Source: Sphingomonas sp. S2M10
Lineage (GTDB): Bacteria; Pseudomonadota; Alphaproteobacteria; Sphingomonadales; Sphingomonadaceae
Direction of reading: 5' to 3'
DNA length: 64,000 nt
NCBI RefSeq assembly: GCF_012650175.1
Contig: NZ_JAAILI010000005.1
Location: forward strand, 1-64,000
Part shown: piece by piece, positions 44,395-52,217 of the stretch
How the letters are laid out: the number at the start of each line of letters is the position of its first letter
Numbering within the stretch: position 1 is the stretch's first letter
The notes under the pieces: model-generated
Seen by the model: the letters and a program-made list of their open reading frames with translations, nothing else
Told to the model about the DNA's origin: nothing
Database searches by the model: none
Position numbers and translations under genes: made by a program

Positions 44395-45644
44395 TTCGCG
44401 TCAGCGGCGAAGCGGAAGGTTATCGCCACCGCATCGGGAATGGTTTGAGGGTCGCTCCACTGCCCCTTGCCGACGCCGAAGGCCAGACGCTTGACCGTCG
44501 CGGTGCCGCTCGCCTGCGCATGGTCTCCGTCGATGATGAGCTTGAACGCGACCGGCATCGGACGGGTGACCCCCGCCAGCGCCAGCGTGCCGTCGGCGAC
44601 ATAGCCGCTGCCCTGCTTGCGGATGCGGGTGGCGGTGAAGCGCGCGCGGGGCTGCGTGGCGACGGAGAAGAAGTCCTCGCCCTTCAGCGTGTCGTCGCGT
44701 TCGCCGTCGCCGCTGCTCACCGAGGCGAGATCGATATCGATCGCGATCTTCGAATGAGCCAGATCGTCGGGGCTGAACCGGATATCGGCGGTCCAGCGGG
44801 CAAAGCGGCCGTTGATCGCCTCGCCGCTGTAGACGGTGCGGAACCCAAGGGAGCCGCCCGGCGCGACCTTCCAGCTGCGCACCGGCACCGCCGCCGTGCC
44901 GGAAGGCGAGGGCGAGGGGCTTGGCGCGGGCGATGCTGCGGGTGACGGCGTCGGCGCGGGCGCAACTTCGGGCGTCGATCCGGATGCGGGTACCGGCTGC
45001 GACGGCGCCGGCACCTCGGCATGGCCGCGATAGCGCCAGGAACCCGCAAGGAAGGCCGCGACGCACCCCGCCAGCGCCGCCACCACCGCGATCGACAGCG
45101 CCGGGCGCCGTGCAACGCCAGCGGGCATCATCCGCCCGATCAGGTCGTCGCGCAGCAGGTGATGGCGCAGCGCACCCGCGACGTGGAGCAGGAACAGCCC
45201 GGCGAGCAGCCAGCCGATCAGGCCATGGATCGTCTCGGCAGGCTGGTTCCAGGCGGAGCCCAGCGGCAGATGCGGCAGAGGAATGGTGCCGAACAACAGG
45301 GTCGGCAGCTTGACCCGGGCGGTGGAGACGATGATCCAGCCGCTCAGCGGCCCGAGGATCATCACGCCGTACAGCGCCCAGTGCACCGCGCCGGCCAGCA
45401 GCTTCAGCGGAAGCGTGCCCTCCGCCGGTGGCCGTGGCACGACCAGGCGCACCAGCAGCCGCGCAAGCGAGAACACCAGGATAAGGATGCCCACCGATTT
45501 GTGAAACTGGAAGGCCACGAACATTGTCGAGCGCGGCAGATCCTCCAGCGCCCAGCCCAGCCCCAGCTGGAACAGCAACAGCAAGGCCAACGCCCAGTGG
45601 AGCAGGATCGCAATCCCGCTATATCGTTCCCGCAATCCCGCCAC
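44391..45644 (-). CDS. Cytochrome b561 domain fused to a YceI lipid-binding domain
   Basis: A 417-aa fusion. N-terminal cytochrome b561 (residues 1-180): four to five helices with likely haem His in LLHWALAL, FHKSVGIL, VHWALYG and IHGLIGWLLAG. A Pro/Ser/Ala-rich linker of about 45 residues (APTPSPAASPAPSPSPSPSG) follows, then a periplasmic YceI lipocalin-like domain to the end (GRFARWTADIRFSPDDLAHS). YceI proteins bind polyisoprenoid quinones, and b561 passes electrons through the membrane, so quinone-linked electron transfer is a reasonable inference. GTG 45644 (GAGG upstream) is chosen. Nothing is seen in 45645-45806. Confidence 0.85.
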   Translation of the reverse strand: MAGLRERYSGIAILLHWALALLLLFQLGLGWALEDLPRSTMFVAFQFHKSVGILILVFSLARLLVRLVVPRPPAEGTLPLKLLAGAVHWALYGVMILGPLSGWIIVSTARVKLPTLLFGTIPLPHLPLGSAWNQPAETIHGLIGWLLAGLFLLHVAGALRHHLLRDDLIGRMMPAGVARRPALSIAVVAALAGCVAAFLAGSWRYRGHAEVPAPSQPVPASGSTPEVAPAPTPSPAASPAPSPSPSPSGTAAVPVRSWKVAPGGSLGFRTVYSGEAINGRFARWTADIRFSPDDLAHSKIAIDIDLASVSSGDGERDDTLKGEDFFSVATQPRARFTATRIRKQGSGYVADGTLALAGVTRPMPVAFKLIIDGDHAQASGTATVKRLAFGVGKGQWSDPQTIPDAVAITFRFAADAK

Positions 45645-45806
45645 GCACAGCCTCGCTGACTTCAATGCGCACGCGGCGACACCGCGCACGGCTGCGCACG
45701 AACCGGAAGCCGAATCGATTGCGCAACGAGCGGATGGTGCGCTCGCTGCGGCATGATCGACAAGGCTGCGGGCGGAAACACTGGGTTCCGCGCCGCAGCC
45801 CAAGCA

Positions 45807-46649
45807 TCAGGCGAAGAGGATCTGGCGCAGCACCCGGCTGCTTTCCGGCGCTGCCAGCGCGGCCCGCGCCGTCGCCTCGATACCGAAGCTGAGCAGGCTG
45901 CCGAACATCAGGAAGCCGCCGATCGCCGTCCCCAGCTCGGCCAGGCTCGGCGTGGTGCTGTCCGGCCCATAGATCTGCCCGGGCTTGGTGAGGTCCGCAT
46001 CGGCCTGCGTCACCTTGCTGCCGAGTTCGGTCTGCCAGCCACTGGCCGCCTCGTGCACGGTGAAGCCATCGCGATTGGCCGCATCCAGCGCATGGCCGTT
46101 GGCGGAGACGCTGACCGAAAGGTCGCCAAGCTGCTGCTGGCTGATGCCGTCGATCACCACCGCGTTGGTGCCGCGCGTCACCACCACCTGACTGGCGAAA
46201 TAGACGTTGGGATTCCCCTTGGCCTGTTCGGTGTTCACCGTGATCTTGGTACCGTTGTCCAGCTCGAAAGTGGTGGTGCCGTAAAAATCGAACTGGTGGC
46301 TCCCGTCCACTCCGACATGTGGGTCGCCCCATATGCGGGTGCTCTGCCCGGTTGCGTCGTTGACGATCGTCATCTGGCTGTTCCGCTCGTCGACGGCGAG
46401 ATGATAGCCGTCCCCGAGGTCGATCTGGGCAGTATTCTGCCCGGTGGTCTGCGCGGTGAAGCCCGCCTGGGGCTGCAGCTGCGCGCCGTTTGCCAGCGTG
46501 CCAAGCTGGATCGAAAGCAGTGACGGCAGCATTGCCGTGGCGAGCGGCCCTGCTCCGAGCGGCATGAAGTGCTGTGCGAGTACGCCGCCGGCCAGCATCA
46601 GGTTGGCGGCTGCAAAAGGCGTAGGGGCGGCGGTGGAGATCGTCGTCAT
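45807..46649 (-). CDS. DUF1521 protein, candidate autocleaving type III effector
   Basis: A 280-aa protein lacking a signal peptide. The first 60 residues are Ser/Thr/Ala/Leu-rich (MTTISTAAPTPFAAANLMLA), as in T3SS signals. The DUF1521 (metal-ion-inducible autocleavage) domain starts about residue 75 with AQIDLGDGYHL. RIWGDPHVGVDG at 106-117 carries the GD/PH cleavage site known from Bradyrhizobium NopE1/NopE2. A late hydrophobic helix (IGGFLMFGSLLSFGI) is notable. AGGAG lies 7 nt before ATG 46649 (46655 is an alternative). Divergent from a lipase-like gene and near sct genes; effector status is inferred. Confidence 0.78.
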   Translation of the reverse strand: MTTISTAAPTPFAAANLMLAGGVLAQHFMPLGAGPLATAMLPSLLSIQLGTLANGAQLQPQAGFTAQTTGQNTAQIDLGDGYHLAVDERNSQMTIVNDATGQSTRIWGDPHVGVDGSHQFDFYGTTTFELDNGTKITVNTEQAKGNPNVYFASQVVVTRGTNAVVIDGISQQQLGDLSVSVSANGHALDAANRDGFTVHEAASGWQTELGSKVTQADADLTKPGQIYGPDSTTPSLAELGTAIGGFLMFGSLLSFGIEATARAALAAPESSRVLRQILFA

Positions 46650-46746
46650 GTCCATGCTCCTGCAAGTGCGGTTGGGGTGCGAACCCGGTAGGATGCCGCT
46701 GCTTCCCATGGCCGCCGCCGCCACGGCATCGGCGGATCGCGTAGGC

Positions 46747-46763
46747 CGCCTAAACGAATCGTC
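46747..46763. promoter_or_regulatory. Island motif copy 1: CGCCTAAACGAATCGTC
   Basis: Seventeen bases identical to 49537-49553 and containing the near-palindrome ACGAATCGT also found at 63089-63097. It is in the 180-bp control region between the DUF1521 and lipase-like genes. Confidence 0.55.
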
Positions 46764-46829
46764 TAGCGACGGCCGCGCGCCGGCGTGGCAACCGAGGGAC
46801 AGACGGCCCCCCGGCAAGGTACCAGGCAA

Positions 46830-47750
46830 ATGATGTCGGCTGACCAGCTTTCGCGAACTACCGGCATCGCGCCCTCCTCGCCGGCGTCGGATGCGCGACC
46901 CCGCGCCGCGAACGACGATTTCCAGATCCGTCACCTGCCTCCGCGCGAGCTGCTTGCCTGGCAGCAGCCCGTGCCGCCGGTCCCGTTCGTCCGCGGCGAA
47001 GCCCCACCGCTCGCGGCCGAACGGACCGGCGGACCTTCCTCTGCCGATCTCGCGGCAATGGCAGCCGACGTCTACAGCGATACGCCGGCCCCGCCCGCCG
47101 GCTACCGGGTCGCAAGCAGCGACGACCTCGCCCAGATCGGCCTGCGCAGCGAGGATCTCGCCTCGCCGCAGAGCAGCTTTCGCGCGCGCGTCTATGTCGC
47201 CGAGGGTGATGGCGGGCCTCACTATGTCGTCAGTTTCCGCGGCACCACCGACGGCAGCGACTGGAAGGCCAATGCCCGGCAAGGCGTGGGGCTGCCGTCG
47301 GACCAATATGGCCGCGCGCTGCTGATCGCGAAGGCGATCGGGCGCCACCCCGACGCTCCGGTAACGATCACCGGCCATTCGCTGGGCGGCGGCCTAGCGT
47401 CGGCGGCGGCGCTGGCCAGCGGACGCGACGCACAAACCTTCAACGCCGCCGGGCTCAGCGACGCGACGATCCGCCAGGCGCAGACGATCCGGGGGGACGC
47501 CGCGGCGCCCAAGATCGCCGCCTTCTATGTGCGCGGCGAGATCCTCTCGGCGATCCAGGACGGCGGCGACCGGGTCGCCGGGGCGATCCTCGGCGGCATT
47601 CCCGGTGCGATCTTCGCCGACGCGCCCGAGGCCTATGGCACCCGCATGCCGCTCGACGGCCAGCAGCCCGCCGGACAGCGCTGGTATCAGGACACGCCGC
47701 TCGCCCGCCACGGGATGGATTGGGTGGAGAGCAGCCTGCGCGCACATTGA
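46830..47750 (+). CDS. Lipase-like alpha/beta hydrolase, candidate type III cargo
   Basis: A 306-aa protein with no signal peptide. The first 85 residues are disordered and Ser/Pro/Ala-rich. A class-3 lipase-like core follows: YVVSFRGTTDGSDWKANA (oxyanion-loop region), nucleophile elbow ITGHSLGGGLASAAA with Ser184, and FNAAGLSD with the post-elbow strand. Possible acid/His residues lie in ARHGMDW near the end. Intracellular phospholipase effectors share this shape. Start 46830/46833 (double ATG). Divergent from the DUF1521 gene over the shared 17-nt motif. Confidence 0.78.
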   Translation: MMSADQLSRTTGIAPSSPASDARPRAANDDFQIRHLPPRELLAWQQPVPPVPFVRGEAPPLAAERTGGPSSADLAAMAADVYSDTPAPPAGYRVASSDDLAQIGLRSEDLASPQSSFRARVYVAEGDGGPHYVVSFRGTTDGSDWKANARQGVGLPSDQYGRALLIAKAIGRHPDAPVTITGHSLGGGLASAAALASGRDAQTFNAAGLSDATIRQAQTIRGDAAAPKIAAFYVRGEILSAIQDGGDRVAGAILGGIPGAIFADAPEAYGTRMPLDGQQPAGQRWYQDTPLARHGMDWVESSLRAH

Positions 47751-47784
47751 CCTGCGCCCCTCCCACTCCCTACAGCAATTGCCC

Positions 47785-48702
47785 GTGAGCCGCCGCCTTC
47801 GCATCCTCGCCGCGCTGGTGCTGGCGACCCCGACCGGAGGATGCATGGCCGCAGAGCCTTCCTGCTATACCAAGCGCGCCTCGGTGGTGCTCCCCGAACC
47901 GACCCGCGTGCTCGCGCATCTTAGCAACGGCGCCGCCGGCCGCGCCCTGGCCGAGGCGATCTTCGACGGCCGCGTCGAGGATGCCCGTGCCATGCTCGCC
48001 CGCGATCCGCGGCTGATCAGCACCGCGGTGGTCGACGATCCCAAGGTCCCGCAACCGCCCGCCGGCCGCTATGGTGACCTGCTCACCTTTGCCGTCGCGC
48101 GATGCGACGCCGACGCCGTGACGATGCTGTTCGCCGCCGGCATGCCGAAGGACGGGGTGAAGCCGGGCAATGCGCTGTCGCTCGCGATCCTGGCGGACAG
48201 CCCGGCGACCGCCGAGCAGCTGCTCGCCGCCGGCGCCGCGCCGGACCCGCAGGCGACGGGCGGCGAAAGCCCGATGCGGAATGCGATCAGCTTCGGCCAT
48301 CTCGGCGGCGTGATGACGCTGCTGCGTCACGGTGCCGATCCGCGCGAGGCGGACGGCTTCGGGATCGATCCGGTGCGCCTGGCAATGGACGCGGAGCAGG
48401 CCGGAATCGCCGAACTGCTGGTCGAGAAGGGCGGCACGCTGTGGAGCGTCGCCGACGACGGCAGCATGGCGGCACACGCCCTGCTGGAACCGCCGGTGAT
48501 CTTCACCAGCCCCGAAGTGCTCGCCGCCCGCGCGCGGCTGGTGGAGCGCGCCCGCAGCGCCGGCTTGGGCTGGCCCCCGCCGGATCGCGCGACCGTGCGA
48601 CAGCAGGTGGCGAGCGGCGCCTGGCCGACACCCGCCATGGCCCAGGCGGGCATGACGGTCGCTCCGCCGGTACTCGATCGGCTGCGTGGGGGCGGACGCT
48701 GA
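47785..48702 (+). CDS. Ankyrin-repeat-like lipoprotein
   Basis: A 305-aa protein. GTG 47785 gives a signal peptide with lipobox-like PTGGC (Cys20), so a lipoprotein is likely; the first ATG (47845) would remove it. Ankyrin-type repeats run from about residue 55: AIFDGRVEDARAMLARDP, LTFAVARCDADAVTMLFAAG, LAILADSPATAEQLLAAGA and AISFGHLGGVMTLLRHGADP. It mediates protein contacts; partner unknown. Follows the lipase-like gene by 34 nt. Confidence 0.75.
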   Translation: MSRRLRILAALVLATPTGGCMAAEPSCYTKRASVVLPEPTRVLAHLSNGAAGRALAEAIFDGRVEDARAMLARDPRLISTAVVDDPKVPQPPAGRYGDLLTFAVARCDADAVTMLFAAGMPKDGVKPGNALSLAILADSPATAEQLLAAGAAPDPQATGGESPMRNAISFGHLGGVMTLLRHGADPREADGFGIDPVRLAMDAEQAGIAELLVEKGGTLWSVADDGSMAAHALLEPPVIFTSPEVLAARARLVERARSAGLGWPPPDRATVRQQVASGAWPTPAMAQAGMTVAPPVLDRLRGGGR

Positions 48703-48723
48703 GGCAACCACCGCCTGCGGCCG

Positions 48724-48840
48724 CCCCAAGACGGCGCGAAATTGCCATATCCTTAATAACTTATGAATTGCCGACCGACAGAACGCCGGGTAGGTTGCGT
48801 TCGTGGAATCGGACGGTGTCTAGTCACGTCCGTCTTGGGG
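48724..48840 (+). promoter_or_regulatory. Long-range inverted repeat covering the ribosome-binding site of the next gene
   Basis: CCCCAAGACGG (48724-48734) is the exact reverse complement of CCGTCTTGGGG (48830-48840), the latter merging into the GGGGGAG ribosome-binding site before ATG 48851. If transcribed from upstream the arms would hide the site; a transcript starting inside the loop would free it. Confidence 0.5.
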
Positions 48841-48850
48841 GAGTGCCTGC

Positions 48851-49543
48851 ATGAAAGGGATTGCTGTTCTTGCGCTCATCGGTTTGGCGAGCGCGGCGCC
48901 GGCGCTGGCCGACACGATCGATACCAGCGGAAGCTATGCGGGGAAGATCGATTATTTCGGGGCGAGCTACACCCCCGTCTATGGTCAGACCTTCACCGTG
49001 GGCAGTGCAAATGCGCTGAACGGCTTCACCTTCTTCCTGGGTGGCGGCGCGACCAATGTTCGTGCCTATATCTATTCCTGGAACGGCCATGGCCTGATCG
49101 GCCCCGCCTATTACGCCAGCGACGTTCGTAGCTTCGGCGGGACGGACGGCGATGCCTATCAGGCGCTGCGCTTCGATGTCGGCGCCATCGACCTGCGCGC
49201 CGGGCAGCGCTATGTCGCCTTCCTCACCACCGCCGGCATCGAGCAGCCGGCAGACGGCGGTGTCACCTGGATGCCGACCGCCGGCAGCTTCGGCAGCGAC
49301 GCCTATACGGGCGGTGATTTCGTCTACAGCAATGCCGGACAGAGTCTTGCCGCCGTCGCCGGCAATCCCTGGGATGACAGCAACGGCGCATTCGGCGACG
49401 TGCAGTTCAAGGCCGATTTCAGCGTCGGCGCGACGAACGGTGCCGGCGTTCCCGAGCCGGCAGCCTGGGCAATGCTGATCGGCGGGTTCGGGATTGCGGG
49501 CGGCGCATTGCGCCAGCGCCGCGCGCGCCTGCGGCTCGCCTAA
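48851..49543 (+). CDS. Exported PEPxxWA-CTERM protein in the T3SS island
   Basis: A 230-aa secreted protein. Signal peptide MKGIAVLALIGLASAAPALA, then a beta-rich domain with many Gly/Tyr/Phe residues (TFTVGSANALNGFTFFLGGG), then the sorting tail VPEPAAWAMLIGGFGIAGGA and RQRRARLRL. This is the second PEPxxWA protein in the window. It is probably surface or matrix associated. GGGGGAG precedes the ATG and is covered by the inverted repeat described above. Confidence 0.87.
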   Translation: MKGIAVLALIGLASAAPALADTIDTSGSYAGKIDYFGASYTPVYGQTFTVGSANALNGFTFFLGGGATNVRAYIYSWNGHGLIGPAYYASDVRSFGGTDGDAYQALRFDVGAIDLRAGQRYVAFLTTAGIEQPADGGVTWMPTAGSFGSDAYTGGDFVYSNAGQSLAAVAGNPWDDSNGAFGDVQFKADFSVGATNGAGVPEPAAWAMLIGGFGIAGGALRQRRARLRLA

Positions 49544-49553
49544 ACGAATCGTC
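49537..49553. promoter_or_regulatory. Island motif copy 2: CGCCTAAACGAATCGTC
   Basis: Identical to 46747-46763 and straddling the stop codon of the PEPxxWA gene, 60 nt before the start of the LysM-lysozyme gene. A 17-nt exact match in two control regions of the same island is unlikely by chance. Confidence 0.55.
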
Positions 49554-49612
49554 GAGAGACACGCCCCTGGCCGGATGCGACCGTGCATCCGTCCGTTTCA
49601 GGGAGGCGTTCC

Positions 49613-50911
49613 ATGCTCGACTCGATCAGCCGCACCGGTGGGACCGGCCTCCGTGCCGGTTCGGCGGACGGCTACACCGTTCGCCCGGGCGACACGCTGT
49701 CGAGCATCGCGGCTCGAAGCGGCGTGTCGCTCGCCGCGCTCCGGGCGGCAAATCCGCAGATCCGCAACCCGAACCTGATCTTCCCGGGCCAGACGATCGC
49801 GCTGCCGCAATCGGGCACCGCCCGCTACACGGTGCAGGCGGGCGACACGCTGTCCGGCATCGCGGCGCGCTTCGGGCTGGACTGGCACGATCTCGCGCTC
49901 GACAACGGTCTCGCCAATCCGGGCATGATCCTGCCGGGCCAGACGCTGCGGCTGAACGGCGGCGGCGCCGCGCGTGCCGGCGGTGCGGAAGCCTTGGGCG
50001 GGGTCGACAGCGGCAGCGGGCGCAACGCCGCCGATGTCGCGCGGCAATATCTCGGCCGCAACGCCGCGGACCTGCGCGGCGACCGCAGCGACAATCTGCC
50101 GATGAACGCGCAGGTGCCGGCCAATGTCTGCTGCGCCAATTTTGTCTCGGCGGTGCTCACCGAAGCCGGGCAGCTGCCCGCCAATCTCCATACGGATTCG
50201 GTTGCCCAGCTCGACGACACCTTGCGGGCCCAGGGCTGGACCGAGGTGAGCGCCGCGCAGGCCAAACCCGGCGATGTGGTGATCATTCAGGGCGGCGGCG
50301 TCTCGCACACCGTGCTCTATGCGGGGGGTGGCCAGACGATCGGGTCCAACAACCGCAATGCCGACGGCAGCCAGAAGGTGACCACGGGCAACCTATCCTG
50401 GGCGCTCTCGCACGGTGCCAAGATCCTGCGCGCACCGAGCGCCGCCACCGCGCCTGCGCAGGCGGGCGCCACCACAGGAGTCGGTGCGCCTTCCGCGACG
50501 CGCCAGGGCCGCATCGATCAGGCAATGACCTATTTCCAGGCGCAGGGATGGACGCGCGCACAGGCGGCGGGGATCGTCGCCAATCTCGACGCAGAGAGCC
50601 GCATGGAGGCGAACATCCGCCAGATCGGCGGCGGCCCCGGCTATGGGCTCGCCCAGTGGGAGGGGCCCCGCCAGGCCGATTTCGCCGCCTGGGCCGGACA
50701 CGACATCCGCGCCTCGACCTTCGAGGAGCAGCTCGCCTTCGTCCAGCACGAACTCACCGGTAGTGAGAGCGCCGCAGGCCGGCGCCTTGCCCAGGCGACC
50801 AGCGCGGGCGATGCGGGCGCAATCGTCTGCCGATATTATGAACGGCCTGCCGATATTGCGGGGGATTCGGCCTATCGCGCGCAGCTGGCCGCCACCATCT
50901 TCCAGCGATGA
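49613..50911 (+). CDS. LysM-LysM-cysteine peptidase-lysozyme multidomain cell-wall enzyme
   Basis: A 432-aa protein without a classical signal peptide. LysM domains at about 21-64 (YTVRPGDTLSSIAAR) and 72-113 (YTVQAGDTLSGIAAR) bind peptidoglycan. A CHAP/NlpC-like peptidase follows, with likely nucleophile Cys173 or Cys174 (NVCCANFVSAVL) and His232 (SHTVLYAGG). The last 120 residues match the phage-tail lysozyme type, with Glu328 in NLDAESRMEAN and GYGLAQWEG. Non-Sec export suggests delivery by the T3SS or use in building it. AGGGAGG precedes ATG 49613; island motif copy 2 is upstream. Confidence 0.82.
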   Translation: MLDSISRTGGTGLRAGSADGYTVRPGDTLSSIAARSGVSLAALRAANPQIRNPNLIFPGQTIALPQSGTARYTVQAGDTLSGIAARFGLDWHDLALDNGLANPGMILPGQTLRLNGGGAARAGGAEALGGVDSGSGRNAADVARQYLGRNAADLRGDRSDNLPMNAQVPANVCCANFVSAVLTEAGQLPANLHTDSVAQLDDTLRAQGWTEVSAAQAKPGDVVIIQGGGVSHTVLYAGGGQTIGSNNRNADGSQKVTTGNLSWALSHGAKILRAPSAATAPAQAGATTGVGAPSATRQGRIDQAMTYFQAQGWTRAQAAGIVANLDAESRMEANIRQIGGGPGYGLAQWEGPRQADFAAWAGHDIRASTFEEQLAFVQHELTGSESAAGRRLAQATSAGDAGAIVCRYYERPADIAGDSAYRAQLAATIFQR

Positions 50912-51231
50912 TCCTGCTTCCGTTCGCCGCGCTCGTCGCTGCCGCTGCCGCCGAACCCGCCACCTGCGTGTTCGACATTGCCCCGCCCGAGCCCTGCACC
51001 ATCCAAGTACAGGCCGGGCCCGGCGGCACCACCCGGCTGCGCGCCAAAGGCAGAAGCGGCAAGCAGGTCGTCTTCAGCGGCAAGCGCGCCAATGGCTGGT
51101 GGGCCGGCACGCTAGACAATGCACCCGTCATGGGCTTCGAGCGAAACCGCGGCCATGTGGTGTTCTCCACCCGCGCGCTCGACCGCAGCTTTGAATATTG
51201 GACGCGCGGCAACGAGCACGGGACCTATTGA
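50908..51231 (+). CDS. Small exported protein coupled to the cell-wall enzyme
   Basis: A 107-aa protein whose ATG overlaps the upstream stop by 4 nt (ATGA). Signal-peptide-like start MILLPFAALVAAAAAEPATC, then CVFDIAPPEPCTIQV with two Cys that could pair, and basic strands VVFSGKRANGWWAG. Tight coupling to a peptidoglycan hydrolase suggests an immunity or accessory protein, but this is inference. Family not recognised. Confidence 0.6.
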   Translation: MILLPFAALVAAAAAEPATCVFDIAPPEPCTIQVQAGPGGTTRLRAKGRSGKQVVFSGKRANGWWAGTLDNAPVMGFERNRGHVVFSTRALDRSFEYWTRGNEHGTY

Positions 51232-51235
51232 TCGG

Positions 51236-51652
51236 TCAGCCGAAGATCGCCTTTGGCGCGCCGTGCTTCTCCGCCCAGTCCGCCCAGGCGACATCGGTCG
51301 GGCCGAGCGCTTCCTCGACCACGCGCCATTCCTTGCCCGAACGGCGGAACAGCGCGACATACTCCTTGGAGATCATGCCTTGCGCCTCCGCCGAGGCGAG
51401 GGGCGTGCCGGCATAGCTGATCGGGCGCCCCGCCTGGTCCTGCATCGTCGCGACGAGGAACACCCAGTCCCCCTGATGGCCCAATGTGCGGACCAGCAGC
51501 TTCGGCGTCTTGCCGATGCGGCGCGCGATCGCCTGGTGCGCGGTCTGCAGGATCGCTGCCCGTTCGGCAGGGGCGACCTCCACGGCAGCGGCGACAGCCA
51601 GGGGAAGGATCATCACGCAACTCCCGCAAATGGCGAGTTGGTTCCGTAGCAT
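51236..51652 (-). CDS. Exported protein of unknown function
   Basis: A 138-aa protein with an N-terminal hydrophobic segment (CVMILPLAVAAAVEV) that may be a signal peptide or anchor. Mature part: KLLVRTLGHQGDWVFLVATM, SKEYVALFRRSGKEWRVVEE and a C-terminal DVAWADWAEKHG. The Trp-rich beta pattern resembles small NTF2-like or cystatin-like exported proteins, uncertain. It is convergent with the small exported protein, 4 nt apart. ATG 51613 is an alternative start. Confidence 0.6.
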   Translation of the reverse strand: MLRNQLAICGSCVMILPLAVAAAVEVAPAERAAILQTAHQAIARRIGKTPKLLVRTLGHQGDWVFLVATMQDQAGRPISYAGTPLASAEAQGMISKEYVALFRRSGKEWRVVEEALGPTDVAWADWAEKHGAPKAIFG

Positions 51653-51736
51653 CCCCTAAGCGATTTGTGGAGCGCGCGAGCGCCGGGAAGCGGCTATCTA
51701 CGCCGGCATGTTCCATTCCACGGACGAGACTCGGCG

Positions 51737-52207
51737 ATGACGCAGCCCATCGGAATCAGCGGCCCTCGCGCCGCGGCGCTTGGCGCCATCGGCGCGACGG
51801 ACAATAGGCCGCGCGCGCTTGCCGGCCAAGCGATGACGGTGCTGTCCAACCGGGTAGCCGGAACGCTCACCCGTGAACTCGGCCTCGCGCAAGGCGCGGC
51901 GACACCGCTCCGCTCGGTGGATCCCTATGGTGCCGAGAGCATGGCGCGCGAACTCGCCACCGCCGTCGGGGCAAGCCCGGCCGATGCCGGTCGCCTGGCG
52001 CGTGCGCTGAACGACTTCACCAGCGAAGTCGCGTCGCTGGTCGCCGCGAGTCCGACCAGCGACGTGCTCGATCGGCTCTCCGGCCTCGGTTATGCGCTGC
52101 TCGATCCCGACGGCCGCCCGGGCATGACCGATGCCGATCACGCCGTCTCGGCGATCGACGGCGCGATTTTCCAGCTCCGCGAGGCGCCTGTCCGCACGGA
52201 CCGGTGA
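51737..52207 (+). CDS. T3SS-associated protein of unknown function
   Basis: A 156-aa soluble protein, Ala-rich and mostly helical (QAMTVLSNRVAGTLTRELGL, ATAVGASPADAGRLARALN), with acidic C-terminal half. It has no signal peptide and ends 10 nt from the convergent sctP stop, at the edge of the sct operon. Size and helicity would suit a secreted substrate or gatekeeper-type protein, but no family is recognised. Confidence 0.6.
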   Translation: MTQPIGISGPRAAALGAIGATDNRPRALAGQAMTVLSNRVAGTLTRELGLAQGAATPLRSVDPYGAESMARELATAVGASPADAGRLARALNDFTSEVASLVAASPTSDVLDRLSGLGYALLDPDGRPGMTDADHAVSAIDGAIFQLREAPVRTDR

Positions 52208-52217
52208 GCGGCGAGCG

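Noticed and set aside
45645..45806. Possible gene or longer N-terminus upstream of the cytochrome b561 fusion
   Set aside because: The open frame reads as low-complexity Ala/Ser/Arg sequence without a ribosome-binding site; the b561 domain starts properly at GTG 45644.
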